In this document: one piece after another, positions 35,401-43,387 of the stretch | Numbering within the stretch: position 1 is the first letter of the stretch | How the letters are laid out: each line of letters starts with the position of its first letter | The notes under the pieces: model-generated | Databases searched by the model: none | The model's input: only the letters and a program-made list of their open reading frames with translations | Told to the model about the DNA's origin: nothing | Assembly (NCBI GenBank): GCA_963728355.1 | Contig: CAVSJQ010000014.1 | Coordinates: 310,001-374,000 of the forward strand | Source of the DNA: Sva-07 sp963728355 | GTDB taxonomy: Bacteria; Actinomycetota; Acidimicrobiia; Acidimicrobiales; Ilumatobacteraceae | Direction of reading: 5' to 3' | DNA: 64,000 nt | Made by a program: the position numbers and the translations under genes

Positions 35401-35656
35401 GGGCGATGGTTCCGGCACGGGGCCGGGTTCCGGCACGGGCCCCGGCCCGGCCGCCGGAGGTGATCCGCCAACGCCGATCGTGGCGACGAACGCCTACATC
35501 GCCTCGCTGTTCGCCGATGCGGATCACGAGGAGTCCGCCCAGGCCGTCGCCGACGAACTCGACCGTGCCGGCTTCGATCCGAGCTGGGTCGACGACGACG
35601 GGCGCTTCGAACAGACCCGGTCGGAGCTGGCGACGTTGGAACGATCGAGGCGCTGA
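32414..35656 (+). CDS. Fused DUF58-like and TgpA-type transglutaminase membrane protein
   Basis: 1080 residues, about 1.5 times a normal TgpA protein. Domains in order: two N-terminal hydrophobic segments; a soluble DUF58-like region with GVRPWRSGDATASVHWVSS (about 222-240); a cluster of membrane segments (about 355-520, DUF3488-like); a long external region; the transglutaminase core with Cys846 (LGFCEQIAS), His near 890 (DAHAWVEVW) and Asp near 905 (FDPTAE); a last membrane helix; and a Gly/Ser-Thr-Gly linker before a short C-terminal tail in the DUF4129 position. Normally DUF58 and TgpA are separate neighbours of MoxR; here they are one chain behind MoxR. The target is presumably envelope proteins or peptides, unproven. 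Confidence 0.85.
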   Translation: MTAPAVPGPAPRPEPGAGGPVRLSGWSPGTGTLLGAWIAGAAIARLTGASAVILLLSAALVAMAFEVGAGWWSARRVRIRSVVAPTVADASECVDVLVTIDAPTSARSIERRRITVMLPDDTVVSTTDGRASDGRTRSDHDTPSPTAVVPSRFETPGLVTALAVRVDVAGPAGLIWWRRVRTISVDPLHVAPTAQGPPLPVESSASTSEGSFTAPHGNHGGEIDGVRPWRSGDATASVHWVSSLRTDELIVHDRLAAADQRWLVDLDSGDAGRLRWTIDEGRRRGHDVSVQTSDGTRHQVHGEDAAARWSAIAAQSHADHARADDSLRNRRRTGMLHRQIRLQPPTIEIATEITGPTRWAAAAAAFAAMAMLMGAIGASTAMFGVVLGAVVAGAAVSLWVARRGGRRPLIMQAAIVGAILIVLAVIAVQAVDVDGLLAALRGPLPSILMLLVVLHGFETVDRRTLRVHLAITFVLAAYAAGLRIDATLGWWLTAWSVPFVVSMLTTMQLPRSAADRSFPRRMALPRRRGVAGSARTTGRWIASIAAIGVVTLAVLSLVPIPDGPARLGLPALSANAPTVDSPGGLARPDGSAPPADPSGDPDRALAGGVVGYPGFTEQLDTSIRGELGDEIVMRVRAPEPAFWRGQTFTEFDGRTWTVSPQRGQQRSGPIIDVPPRIGDALGTAVPSNELVQTYFVEQDLPNVVFAAPRPVQVIFDGSLWTRPDGALRSDVTLTAGSVYTVVSERPLVDADILRAQGDLGEFFAGFREMAGGDDIDPFLALPASTTQRTIDLATSLRTPGESTYDTILAYEAWLGANTEYDLDAPVPPSGTDAVDDFLFESQLGFCEQIASTLTIMLRSQGVPARLATGYVPGERDRVSGVWNVRGSDAHAWVEVWFPQTGWQPFDPTAEVPLAANAGGETVGGDLIDALASSIVTYRIEIIAVLLAAGIAWVLVGVLAAARYRRRRGRWGLLQDRFGALATGPHPNTLARSGSGTGDGSGTGPGSGTGPGPAAGGDPPTPIVATNAYIASLFADADHEESAQAVADELDRAGFDPSWVDDDGRFEQTRSELATLERSRR

Positions 35657-35666
35657 GCGCCCCCTC

Positions 35667-36431
35667 CTACTTCTTCGAGATGCGCGCCTGCAGCGCCGCG
35701 AGGCGCTCGGCAAACCACGGCTGCCGGGTGCTCCACAATTGCGGTTCCAGCTCACGGGCGACCGCGGCCGGATGGTCGTCGACGTCGGCCATTGCCTGGA
35801 TCGTCTGCTTGGTCACGATCGCCAGCTCGCGCGGCGCACTCGCCGCCTTGGCAGCGAACTCGTGGCACACCTCGAGCAACGACTCGGCGGGGACCGACCG
35901 GTAAGCCAGACCGATGCGCTCGGCCTCCTTGCCGTCGAGCACCTGGCCGAACACGACCGCCGCCATCGCCGCCTGGGGGCCGACGATGCGTCGCAGCATC
36001 CACGTGTGGCCGCCGCCGGGGTGGATGCCGAGCTGCAGGAAGCGGGTGTCGAGCTTGGCCGAGTCCGCGACGATGCGGACGTCGCAGCCCAAGGCCAGGT
36101 TCATGCCGGCGCCGACCGCTGCGCCGTTGACCGCCGCCAGGGTCGGCAGCGGGCTGCGGGCGATCCGCAGGAAACCCTCGTAGATCGTGCCGAGGCTCTC
36201 GCCGGTCGCCTCGGCGAGATTGCCGAGGTTGGCCCCTGCGCAGAAGGCCGGCGGGGTGCCGGTGACGACGAGCGCACCGACGGACTCGTCGGCCTCGAAG
36301 GCGTCCATCGCGTCGAGGATCTGCGCCACCATCGGCGCGGTCAGCGTGTTGCGTTCGTCGGGGTTGTTCAACGTGAGCGTCGCCACCCCGTCGGAGACGT
36401 CGGTGAGCACGAACGGTTCGGTACCAGCCAT
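35667..36431 (-). CDS. Enoyl-CoA hydratase/isomerase family protein
   Basis: 254 residues, typical crotonase length. ATLTLNNPDERNTL, the oxyanion-hole stretch FCAGANL (about 66-72), AAVNGAAVGAGMNLALGCDVRI (about 100-121), and a C-terminal VTKQTIQA segment. The catalytic Glu positions of true hydratases read Gly/Asp-containing sequence (LGIHPGGGHTWML), so isomerase or another crotonase reaction is also possible. ATG at 36431. Convergent with the transglutaminase gene, with 10 bp between stops. Confidence 0.85.
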   Translation of the reverse strand: MAGTEPFVLTDVSDGVATLTLNNPDERNTLTAPMVAQILDAMDAFEADESVGALVVTGTPPAFCAGANLGNLAEATGESLGTIYEGFLRIARSPLPTLAAVNGAAVGAGMNLALGCDVRIVADSAKLDTRFLQLGIHPGGGHTWMLRRIVGPQAAMAAVVFGQVLDGKEAERIGLAYRSVPAESLLEVCHEFAAKAASAPRELAIVTKQTIQAMADVDDHPAAVARELEPQLWSTRQPWFAERLAALQARISKK

Positions 36432-36498
36432 GGGCGCCAGTGTTGCACGGGGCTCCCGGCGCCACTGCGCTCGCACCGGGTTAGCCTTCGTGGGGCAC

Positions 36499-37119
36499 AT
36501 GCTCGACCACGTCTTCACCGATGCCATCAGCGCGCTCCGCGATGCGTTCGAAGCAGCGTTCCTCGAACGCCAGGCCTTCGAGGAACACTTCCAGAGTGAC
36601 GTCCTGCTCGGTGACCTCACCTGGGAGACGAGTTACGGCCTGCCCGGCGAGGGCGAGCCGCCCCGGGTCGTCGCCCACATCACCTTCGACTGGCCGGCGT
36701 GGAGTCAGGCCGCGTATCGACAGTGGTACGTCGAGGAGGAACTCGAGAAGCGTCCGGCGATCGAGATGGAGATCGTGCTACGCATCCAGCGCCTCGCCGA
36801 GCCGGCCGATCCGTCGGTGGTGTACAAGACCGTGCCCGAGCAGAGCCCGCTCGTCGGCGATGACCGGCTCGAACGCGCCGGGTTGACGTCGGAGACGTCG
36901 CATCCCGACACCGACGTGGATCCGCTCGACCTGCGCACGGAGTACGCCGCCGAGATCACCTACGAGGGCTTGTACGAGCTGGCCGAGGAGACCGTCGCCG
37001 ACGGCACCAGCACGCTGCTCGACGAACACTTCGGCGCCCTCGGCGGCTGGATCGCCTCCACGCTGGTCAAGCTCGGCGACCTCCCCCTCGAGTTCCACCC
37101 CGCCGACGACGCCGACTGA
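36499..37119 (+). CDS. Conserved hypothetical acidic protein
   Basis: 206 residues, strongly acidic, with no signal peptide or membrane helix. The N-terminal half is helical (FEAAFLERQAFEEHFQ); the middle has a beta-rich SYGLPGEGEPPRVVAHITFDWP stretch ending in WSQAAYRQW; the C-terminal part has LDEHFGALGGWIASTLVKL. I do not recognise the family. ATG at 36499 follows GTGGGGCAC; an in-frame GTG lies nine bases upstream. Divergent from the enoyl-CoA hydratase gene. Confidence 0.65.
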   Translation: MLDHVFTDAISALRDAFEAAFLERQAFEEHFQSDVLLGDLTWETSYGLPGEGEPPRVVAHITFDWPAWSQAAYRQWYVEEELEKRPAIEMEIVLRIQRLAEPADPSVVYKTVPEQSPLVGDDRLERAGLTSETSHPDTDVDPLDLRTEYAAEITYEGLYELAEETVADGTSTLLDEHFGALGGWIASTLVKLGDLPLEFHPADDAD

Positions 37120-37171
37120 CCCCCGCCGGAGGCGCCGGAGCCGGAACCGCTCCCAGCACGGACCGGGCCCC

Positions 37172-37321
37172 AATCCCGAAAAATGTGCGCACGGTGGCGC
37201 TGAGCGGCACGATCCGCGCAAGTTTCAGCGGCGCGACGCCAGAACGGCCCGCCAATCCCGAAAAATGCGCAATCGGTGGCGCTGAGCGGCACGATCCGCG
37301 CAAGTTTCAGCGGCGCGACGC
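37172..37321. repeat. Two 68-bp direct repeats with internal hairpin (GAAAAATG family)
   Basis: Copies at 37172-37239 and 37254-37321 (82-bp period) are nearly identical, differing only in the first 20 bases. Each starts AATCCCGAAAAATG and holds an imperfect stem GTGGCGC/GCGGCAC around TGA, then CAAGTTTCAGCGGCGCGACG. The same beginning and TGA-loop stem occur in the 53-bp elements at 49916 and 49988. Copy two ends 26 bp before the crotonase ATG and may lie in its leader. Confidence 0.88.
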
Positions 37322-37347
37322 GATGGGCTGCGTGGGAGACTGGGGTG

Positions 37348-38133
37348 ATGGCCAAGAGCGACGTGCTGCACGAGGTGTCCGAGCGGATCGCGACGATCAC
37401 GATCAACCGACCCGAGGCGCGCAATGCGCTCACCAGCGAGATGCTCGCGCAGATTCCGCAACGGATGCTCGACGCCGAGAACGACGACGACGTCGACGTG
37501 ATCGTCCTGACCGGCACCGATCCGGCGTTCACCGCCGGGCTCGACCTGAAGGAGCTCGGCACCGATGGCAGCAATCTGGCCGGCGGATCCGGAGCGGACG
37601 GGAGCCGCAATCGTTACGGCGTGCGCGGTCCGTTCCCCACACTGTCCAAGCCGCTGATCGGCGCGATCAACGGCGTCGCCGTCACCGGAGGCCTCGAGTT
37701 CGCACTCAACTGTGATTTCCTCGTCGCCAGCGAGCATGCGAAGTTCGGCGACACCCATGCCCGCGTCGGCGTGATGCCGGGTTGGGGACTCACCGTGCTG
37801 CTCCCGCAGGCGATCGGCATCCGCCGGGCACGAGAGATGAGCTTCACCGGCAACTTCATGCTCGCCGACGAGGCGCTGGCGTTCGGGTTGGTCAACCACG
37901 TCGTCCCCCACGCCGAGCTGATCCCGTTCACTCGGCAGCTGGCGGCCGACATCATCGGCAACGACCAACCGGGTGTGCGCCAGATCCGCGACACCTATGC
38001 CCAGATCGCCACCGACGACGACCACTGGGAGATCGAGTCACGCGACAGCCGGGCCTGGCGCCGCACCAGCTTCAGCCCCGACGCCGTCGCCGCCCGCCGA
38101 GCCTCGATCCAAGCCCGCGGCCAACAACAGTGA
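37348..38133 (+). CDS. Enoyl-CoA hydratase/isomerase family protein
   Basis: 261 residues of the crotonase fold. IATITINRPEARNALTSEM, FTAGLDLKELG (oxyanion hole), AINGVAVTGGLEFALNCDFLVAS and a C-terminal WRRTSFSPDAVAARR. It keeps GDTHARVGVMPGWGL at the position of the second catalytic site, with Gly/Val instead of Glu, so the exact reaction is open. ATG at 37348 follows GGGAGACTGGGGTG. Not closely similar to the crotonase at 35667; both may serve acyl-CoA degradation. Confidence 0.87.
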   Translation: MAKSDVLHEVSERIATITINRPEARNALTSEMLAQIPQRMLDAENDDDVDVIVLTGTDPAFTAGLDLKELGTDGSNLAGGSGADGSRNRYGVRGPFPTLSKPLIGAINGVAVTGGLEFALNCDFLVASEHAKFGDTHARVGVMPGWGLTVLLPQAIGIRRAREMSFTGNFMLADEALAFGLVNHVVPHAELIPFTRQLAADIIGNDQPGVRQIRDTYAQIATDDDHWEIESRDSRAWRRTSFSPDAVAARRASIQARGQQQ

Positions 38134-38172
38134 CGCCCTCGGCGTCGACCTGGGCCGCCTGACACGATCGCC

Positions 38173-38203
38173 GTGACGCCGGGGGTCTGACCCCTGGCGT
38201 AAC
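38173..38203. repeat. 31-bp palindromic element, copy 3
   Basis: Identical to copy 2 at 6894-6924, 31 kb away: arms GTGACGCC and GGCGTAAC and inner GGGGTC/GACCCC. It lies between the convergent crotonase and SGNH genes, one base from the latter's stop codon, an ideal place for a bidirectional terminator. Confidence 0.85.
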
Positions 38204-38204
38204 G

Positions 38205-39164
38205 CTAGATCGCGGCGCCTTGGGAGCGCAGGGTGTCGCGGATGGCCTGGGCGATGTCGAGGGCGAGGATCTCCGCGCCGGTGGTGTTCAGGTGGAAGCC
38301 GTCGTCGGCCCGAACGTCCTTGCCCTCGCCGTCGCGGGGATCGATCACGAACTCGGCCCAGCCACCGTCACGTCCGGAGAACCGCTTCCACGTGTCGATG
38401 AAGATCACCTCGGGACGCTCCGCCGCGGCGGCCTTCACCGCCCGGTCCTGGATGGCCATACGGGCCGTCACGTCCGGGTTGTCGTCGTTGGGGATGCCGA
38501 CCCAGATCAGCGTGCGGCCGCCCTCGAGCAGCTGGTCCATCACCGCGCCGGCCCGCCGCTGGTATTCCTCGGTCCACTCCGCCTCGTTGGAGACCGGGTC
38601 GCCGATGACGAACTCACCACTCTCGATGGCGAGCCCCTGGGCATCGTTGCCCCCGAATGTCGCCACGACGATGTCGGGGTTCACCTCCGGGAGTTTGCGG
38701 TCGATCTCGGCCGGCCAGTCGAAGAAGTCCGGGCGGGCGAGCCCCGACGACACCTTGTAGTCGAGCTGCGTCTCGACGACACCGGTGCCGTCGAGCAGGG
38801 TCTGCAGATAGGGCCCGAACGTACCGGCGTCGCTGTCGCCGACGATGAACACGGTGGCAGGATTCTCTGCACTCGCCGGACCGGTGTTGACCGGTTCGGT
38901 CTCGACCGGCTGGGTGGCCTCCGGCTGGGCGCCATCAGGCGGCGACGGTTCCTCGACGCCACCGACCGCCCCAGCATCGGCACCCGTCACCGCCTGGGTC
39001 GCCTCGGCGTCGGCGATGCTGCCGTCGTCGTTGCCCGCGAACAACGCCCCCATCCCTCGGAACACGCCGAAACCGAGCAGCAGCACGACCACGAGCGCGC
39101 CGAGGCGACGCAGCGCGTAGCGCCGGCGACTCGGACGGCGACGGGAGGAGGGGGCGGGGGACAC
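38205..39164 (-). CDS. Membrane-anchored SGNH hydrolase, DUF459-like
   Basis: About 319 residues. A very basic N-terminus, one membrane helix (about 20-40), a Pro/Glu/Thr-rich linker, then an SGNH domain: block I FIVGDSDAGTFG, block III-like ATFGGNDAQG (Asn) and block V DDGFHLNTTGAEI (Asp and His). DUF459 proteins are cell-envelope SGNH esterase-like proteins often linked to polysaccharide O-acetylation. The block I motif is GDSD rather than GDSL. The start is uncertain: GTG at 39164 is used since it begins just before the basic anchor; no good ribosome-binding site is visible. Confidence 0.75.
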   Translation of the reverse strand: MSPAPSSRRRPSRRRYALRRLGALVVVLLLGFGVFRGMGALFAGNDDGSIADAEATQAVTGADAGAVGGVEEPSPPDGAQPEATQPVETEPVNTGPASAENPATVFIVGDSDAGTFGPYLQTLLDGTGVVETQLDYKVSSGLARPDFFDWPAEIDRKLPEVNPDIVVATFGGNDAQGLAIESGEFVIGDPVSNEAEWTEEYQRRAGAVMDQLLEGGRTLIWVGIPNDDNPDVTARMAIQDRAVKAAAAERPEVIFIDTWKRFSGRDGGWAEFVIDPRDGEGKDVRADDGFHLNTTGAEILALDIAQAIRDTLRSQGAAI

Positions 39165-39368
39165 GGGTGCTGCCAGGATACGAGCCGTGGCATCGTCGCC
39201 GACGGCACGCTGTCGGGTACGTCGGACGGATGTGAACGCTCGATGATTGCGCCCGACGTTGCGCGAGAGCCGCGTTACCAGCGGGTAGCTTGTACCTGCG
39301 TGAACACGACCGACGTTCGACGTCGGCGCGCAGCGTGAACCATTCCAATTCATCCTGAAGGGGAGACC

Positions 39369-40484
39369 ATGATCAAGAGCAAGAAGCTGCTCGCCGTCGG
39401 CATCGTCGCCGCACTCGGCCTCGCAGCCTGCGGTAGTGACGACGACACCGGAAGTGCGTCGACCGACGCTCCGGACGGCACCGAAGCTCCGGACGGCACC
39501 GAAGCACCCGCCGGCACCGAAGCTCCTGGCGGCACCGACGCCCCGGCCACCGGCGACGGCGCAACCGTCGGCGTGGTGTACGACATCACCGGTCGTGGCG
39601 ACCGTTCGTTCAACGACGCCGCAGGCGCTGGCCTCGACCAAGCGAAGGACGAACTCGGCGTCACCGGCCTCGAGTCCACCCCGACGGGCGACGGCGACCG
39701 CGCCGAGCGCGTGCAGGGCCTCGTCGACGAAGGCGCAGGCCTTGTCATCGGCGTCGGCTTCCTCTTCGAGGACGCCATGAACACCGTGGCCGGTTCCAAC
39801 CCCGACACGAGCTTCGCGATCATCGACTCCGTCGTCGATCTCCCGAACGTGGCGTCGCTGGTCTTCGCCGAGGAGCAGGGTTCGTTCCTCGTCGGCGCAG
39901 CGGCTGCCTTGAAGACCCAGACCGGGACGGTCGGATTCATCGGTGGCGTCGAGAACGACCTGATCCAGAAGTTCCAGGCCGGCTTCGAAGCCGGTGTGGC
40001 CGCGGTCGACCCCGACATCGAGGTGTTGGTCAACTACATCACGCAGCCGCCGGATTTCGGTGGCTTCAACGATCCGGCACGCGCCAAGGAGATCGCAGCG
40101 GCGCAGTATGAAGCCGGTGCCGACATCATCTACTCGGCCGCTGGTAGCTCTGGCCTCGGTGCCTTCGAGGCCGCCGCAGACGCCGGCGAGCCCGGCGACG
40201 TGTGGGCGATCGGCGTCGACTCCGACCAGTACCAACTGGTGGCACCGGAGCTGCAGCCGTACATCCTCACCTCGATGCTGAAGAAGGTCGACGTCGCGAC
40301 GTTCGACACGATCAACGCCTTCACCAGCGGTGAGTTCGCATCTGGCGTCCAGGTCTTCGACGTGTCGTCGGGCGGTGTGGGCTACTCCACCTCCGGTGGC
40401 TTCGTCGACGACATCACCGACCAGCTCGACGCATACGCCGAGCAGATCGCCTCCGGCGAGATCGAGGTGCCAGAGGCTCCCTGA
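39369..40484 (+). CDS. BMP-family nucleoside-binding lipoprotein
   Basis: Substrate-binding lipoprotein, 371 residues. The signal peptide ends in the lipobox LAAC (Cys21). The next 40 residues are a low-complexity linker with four near-copies of TEAPxG, then the Bmp domain with VVYDITGRGDRSFNDAAGAG, GFLFEDAM, FIGGVEND, DIIYSAAGSSGLG and a C-terminal YSTSGGFVDD. PnrA/BmpA proteins bind purine nucleosides and deliver them to an ABC permease. GAAGGGGAG precedes the ATG. The ATPase and two permeases follow after a hairpin, and adenosine deaminases after that, which fits nucleoside uptake. Confidence 0.92.
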   Translation: MIKSKKLLAVGIVAALGLAACGSDDDTGSASTDAPDGTEAPDGTEAPAGTEAPGGTDAPATGDGATVGVVYDITGRGDRSFNDAAGAGLDQAKDELGVTGLESTPTGDGDRAERVQGLVDEGAGLVIGVGFLFEDAMNTVAGSNPDTSFAIIDSVVDLPNVASLVFAEEQGSFLVGAAAALKTQTGTVGFIGGVENDLIQKFQAGFEAGVAAVDPDIEVLVNYITQPPDFGGFNDPARAKEIAAAQYEAGADIIYSAAGSSGLGAFEAAADAGEPGDVWAIGVDSDQYQLVAPELQPYILTSMLKKVDVATFDTINAFTSGEFASGVQVFDVSSGGVGYSTSGGFVDDITDQLDAYAEQIASGEIEVPEAP

Positions 40485-40549
40485 GCCATCTCACCACCTC
40501 GGTGACCCCTCGACGGCGCACCAGCTGATGCGCCGCTGAACACGTGGAA

Positions 40550-40583
40550 CGATGCCCGTTCGGCCCCGGCCGGACGGGCATCG
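40550..40583. terminator. Strong hairpin between binding-protein and ATPase genes
   Basis: CGATGCCCGT pairs with ACGGGCATCG and the interior GGCC/GGCC extends it to about 16 pairs around two bases, with one T-G wobble. No U tract follows, so it may act as an attenuator or mRNA 3'-end stabiliser that raises the level of the binding protein over the transporter. Confidence 0.6.
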
Positions 40584-40676
40584 TCGCGTCCGGGCAGCCA
40601 GCCGGGAACCGGGACCAACGACCCGAAACGCTCGACTCTTCCTCGCGACCTCTCCCGATCGGCTAGAAAACAGTCG

Positions 40677-42239
40677 ATGAGCGACACGGGTGGGGTCACG
40701 ACCGACACGGCGAACGCCCCGATCGCGATCCGGCTCACCGACATCGTCAAGCGCTTCCCCGGTGTGATCGCCAACGACGGCGTCAACCTCACCGTGCGTC
40801 GGGGCACCGTTCATGCGATCGTCGGCGAGAACGGTGCCGGCAAGTCGACGTTGATGAAGACGTTGTACGGCGCGCACCAACCGAACGAGGGAACGATCGA
40901 GGTCAGCGGCGAAGTACGCGTCTTCTCCTCGCCGAAGGATGCGATCGCCGAGGGCATCGGCATGGTGTTCCAGGCGTTCATGCTGGCCGCGAACCTCACC
41001 GTCTGGGAGAACATCGTGCTCGGCCAGGAGCCTGGCACCACGCTGTCGCTGAACGCCAAGGAGGCCCGCACCCGCATCCGCGATCTCGGCGAGCGCTATG
41101 GCCTCGCCGTCGACCCAGACGCACTGATCTCCGACCTGGGCGTCGGGGACAAGCAGCGCGTCGAGATCCTCAAGGTGCTCTACCGCGGCGCCAAGATCCT
41201 CATCCTCGACGAGCCCACCGCCGTCCTCGTCCCGCAGGAGGTCGATGCCCTGTTCGCATCGCTGCGTGAGCTCACGGTGCAGGGCGCCACCATCATCTTC
41301 ATCTCCCACAAGCTCGACGAAGTACTCAAGCACGCCGACGCCATCACCGTGATCCGCCAGGGAAAGACGGTCGGCGAAATCCCCGACCCCAGCGAGGTGA
41401 CGTCTCGCGACCTCGCCGAGTTGATGGTCGGCAGCGAGCTGCCGACCCCCGGGACCCGCGACAGCACCGTCACGGACGAGCCGGTGCTCGAACTCTCCGG
41501 CCTGACGGTCGCCGCCGCCGAGGTCGGCGGCCGCGACCCGGTCAGCGACGTGACGTTCACGGTGCACCGCGGCGAGATCCTCGGCATCGCCGGCGTGGAA
41601 GGCAACGGCCAGAGCGAACTCGTGCGATCGCTGGTCGGGCTGCTGCCGTCGACTGGCACCGTATTGCTCGACGGCCAGGACGTCGCTCATTTGTCGACAC
41701 GGGAGCGGCGCGATGCCGGTGTCGGGTACATCTCGGAAGATCGTCAGAAGGACGGCTTGGTCCTGGCGTTCACGCTGTGGGAGAACGCAGCGCTCGGCCA
41801 CCACCATGTGCCACCCTTCGCGAAGGGCCCGTGGCTCGACATCGCCGGCGCCAAGGCTCGCACCGAGGAGATCGTCGATGAGTTCGACGTCCGGACCCCG
41901 GGCATCAACGTTCCTGCGTTCACCCTGTCCGGCGGCAACCAACAGAAGCTGGTCGTGGGGCGCGAGATGACCGCAGATCCGAAGGTGTTGGTGGCGGCAC
42001 ACCCGACCCGCGGCGTCGATGTCGGCGCCCAGGCGGTGATCTGGGACATCCTGCGCGATGCCCGCGCTGCAGGCCTCGGCACCGTCCTCGTGTCGGCCGA
42101 CCTCGAGGAACTGATCGGACTGTCCGATCGATTGTTGGTGATGTTGCGTGGCGAGATCGTTGCCGAGGTGGACCCCAGCACGGTGACCCCTGCCGAGTTG
42201 GGGTCGTACATGACCGGAGCGAAGACGGGAGCCCACTGA
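40677..42239 (+). CDS. Nucleoside ABC transporter ATPase (two ABC domains)
   Basis: 520 residues with two fused nucleotide-binding domains, as in YufO/RbsA-like proteins. The first has Walker A GENGAGKST (about 43-51), a signature-like ISDLGVGDKQRVEIL and Walker B ILILDEPTAVL. The second has the degenerate Walker A GVEGNGQSE expected in this family, the signature LSGGNQQKLVVGRE, and a Walker B region VLVAAHPTRGVDVGA. Only the first Walker A is canonical. It energises nucleoside import through the two permeases that follow; its stop overlaps the first permease ATG. Confidence 0.93.
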   Translation: MSDTGGVTTDTANAPIAIRLTDIVKRFPGVIANDGVNLTVRRGTVHAIVGENGAGKSTLMKTLYGAHQPNEGTIEVSGEVRVFSSPKDAIAEGIGMVFQAFMLAANLTVWENIVLGQEPGTTLSLNAKEARTRIRDLGERYGLAVDPDALISDLGVGDKQRVEILKVLYRGAKILILDEPTAVLVPQEVDALFASLRELTVQGATIIFISHKLDEVLKHADAITVIRQGKTVGEIPDPSEVTSRDLAELMVGSELPTPGTRDSTVTDEPVLELSGLTVAAAEVGGRDPVSDVTFTVHRGEILGIAGVEGNGQSELVRSLVGLLPSTGTVLLDGQDVAHLSTRERRDAGVGYISEDRQKDGLVLAFTLWENAALGHHHVPPFAKGPWLDIAGAKARTEEIVDEFDVRTPGINVPAFTLSGGNQQKLVVGREMTADPKVLVAAHPTRGVDVGAQAVIWDILRDARAAGLGTVLVSADLEELIGLSDRLLVMLRGEIVAEVDPSTVTPAELGSYMTGAKTGAH

Positions 42240-43387
42240 TGTTCGAACGGATCTGGCGGGCAGCGCTCGCACCACTCGCCGCCGCTGTGGCGGCGATCGT
42301 GATCTCGTCGATCGCACTGCTGATCTCCGGCAACAACCCGGTCGAAGCCTTCGTCGAAATGTGGAAGACGATCGACTCCACCGCAGCCGTCGTCGACATC
42401 ATCAACACCTCGGTGCCGCTCTACATCTCCGGTGTGGCCGTCGCGATCGGGTTCAAGATGAACCTGTTCAACATCGGCTCGAACGGCCAGTACATCCTGG
42501 CGGCGCTGGTCGCCGGTTGGGCGGGAGCGGAAGTCAGCCTGCCGCCGCTCTTGCACGTTCCGTTCGTGTTCGTCGTCGCGATGGCCGTCGGAGGCTCGTG
42601 GGCACTGATCGCCGGCATCCTCAACGTCACCCGCAACGTCAACGTAGTGGTGTCGACGATCATGTTGAACTACATCGGCATCGGCCTCAGCGCGTTCTTG
42701 CTGTCGGAGTACTTCCGCGATTCCGGGAATGCCGGCCTCGTCGCCCAGACGAAGCTGATGCCCGAATCGGCGCGGCTCCCCAAACTCGACCCGATCTTCG
42801 AGTTCTTCGGGTTCAACTTCGGCGAGCGGGTCGACCTACTCGGCTTCCTCCCGGTCGCGATTCTGCTCGGCATCGGCTACCACATCCTGCTGAATCGCAG
42901 CCTCTTCGGGTACGAACTGAAGCTCTCGGGCGCGAACGCCGACGCTGCGCAGTCGGCCGGCGTCAACCCGAAGAAGATGGTGCTGATCACCCTGTTCATG
43001 TCGGGCGCAGTCGCCGGCATGATCGGCCTGCCGTTCCTGCTCGCCGACCCCAACTTCTTGAAGTACGGCGATGCCTTCCCGACGACGCTCGGCTTCACCG
43101 GCCTCGGCCTCGCCCTGCTCGGACGCAACAGCCCCGTGGGCGTCGCCGCCGCCGCCGTGGTGTGGGCGACGATCGAGGTCGCCACCCGCCGCCTCGGCTC
43201 GTTGGGCATCCCGCCCGAGATCGGCAAGATCCTGCAGGGCTCGTTCCTGCTCGCTGCAGTCATCGCCTACGAGGTCGTGCGGCGCCGCAACGATGCCGCC
43301 GCCGCGGAGGCCGCTGCAGCGGCAACTCGGGAGGAACGACCGCCGCCACCGTCGCCTGAACCGGCACCGATCGGAGCCACGTCATGA
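42239..43387 (+). CDS. Nucleoside ABC transporter permease 1 (BPD_transp_2)
   Basis: 382 residues with about nine membrane segments. The family motif region NIGSNGQYILAALVAGW (about 78-95) and the cytoplasmic EAA-like stretch GANADAAQSAGVNPKKM (about 233-249), which docks on the ATPase, are visible. YufP/NupB-type permease. It ends with a charged Ala/Glu/Pro tail. It overlaps the ATPase by one base and the second permease by four. Confidence 0.92.
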   Translation: MFERIWRAALAPLAAAVAAIVISSIALLISGNNPVEAFVEMWKTIDSTAAVVDIINTSVPLYISGVAVAIGFKMNLFNIGSNGQYILAALVAGWAGAEVSLPPLLHVPFVFVVAMAVGGSWALIAGILNVTRNVNVVVSTIMLNYIGIGLSAFLLSEYFRDSGNAGLVAQTKLMPESARLPKLDPIFEFFGFNFGERVDLLGFLPVAILLGIGYHILLNRSLFGYELKLSGANADAAQSAGVNPKKMVLITLFMSGAVAGMIGLPFLLADPNFLKYGDAFPTTLGFTGLGLALLGRNSPVGVAAAAVVWATIEVATRRLGSLGIPPEIGKILQGSFLLAAVIAYEVVRRRNDAAAAEAAAAATREERPPPPSPEPAPIGATS

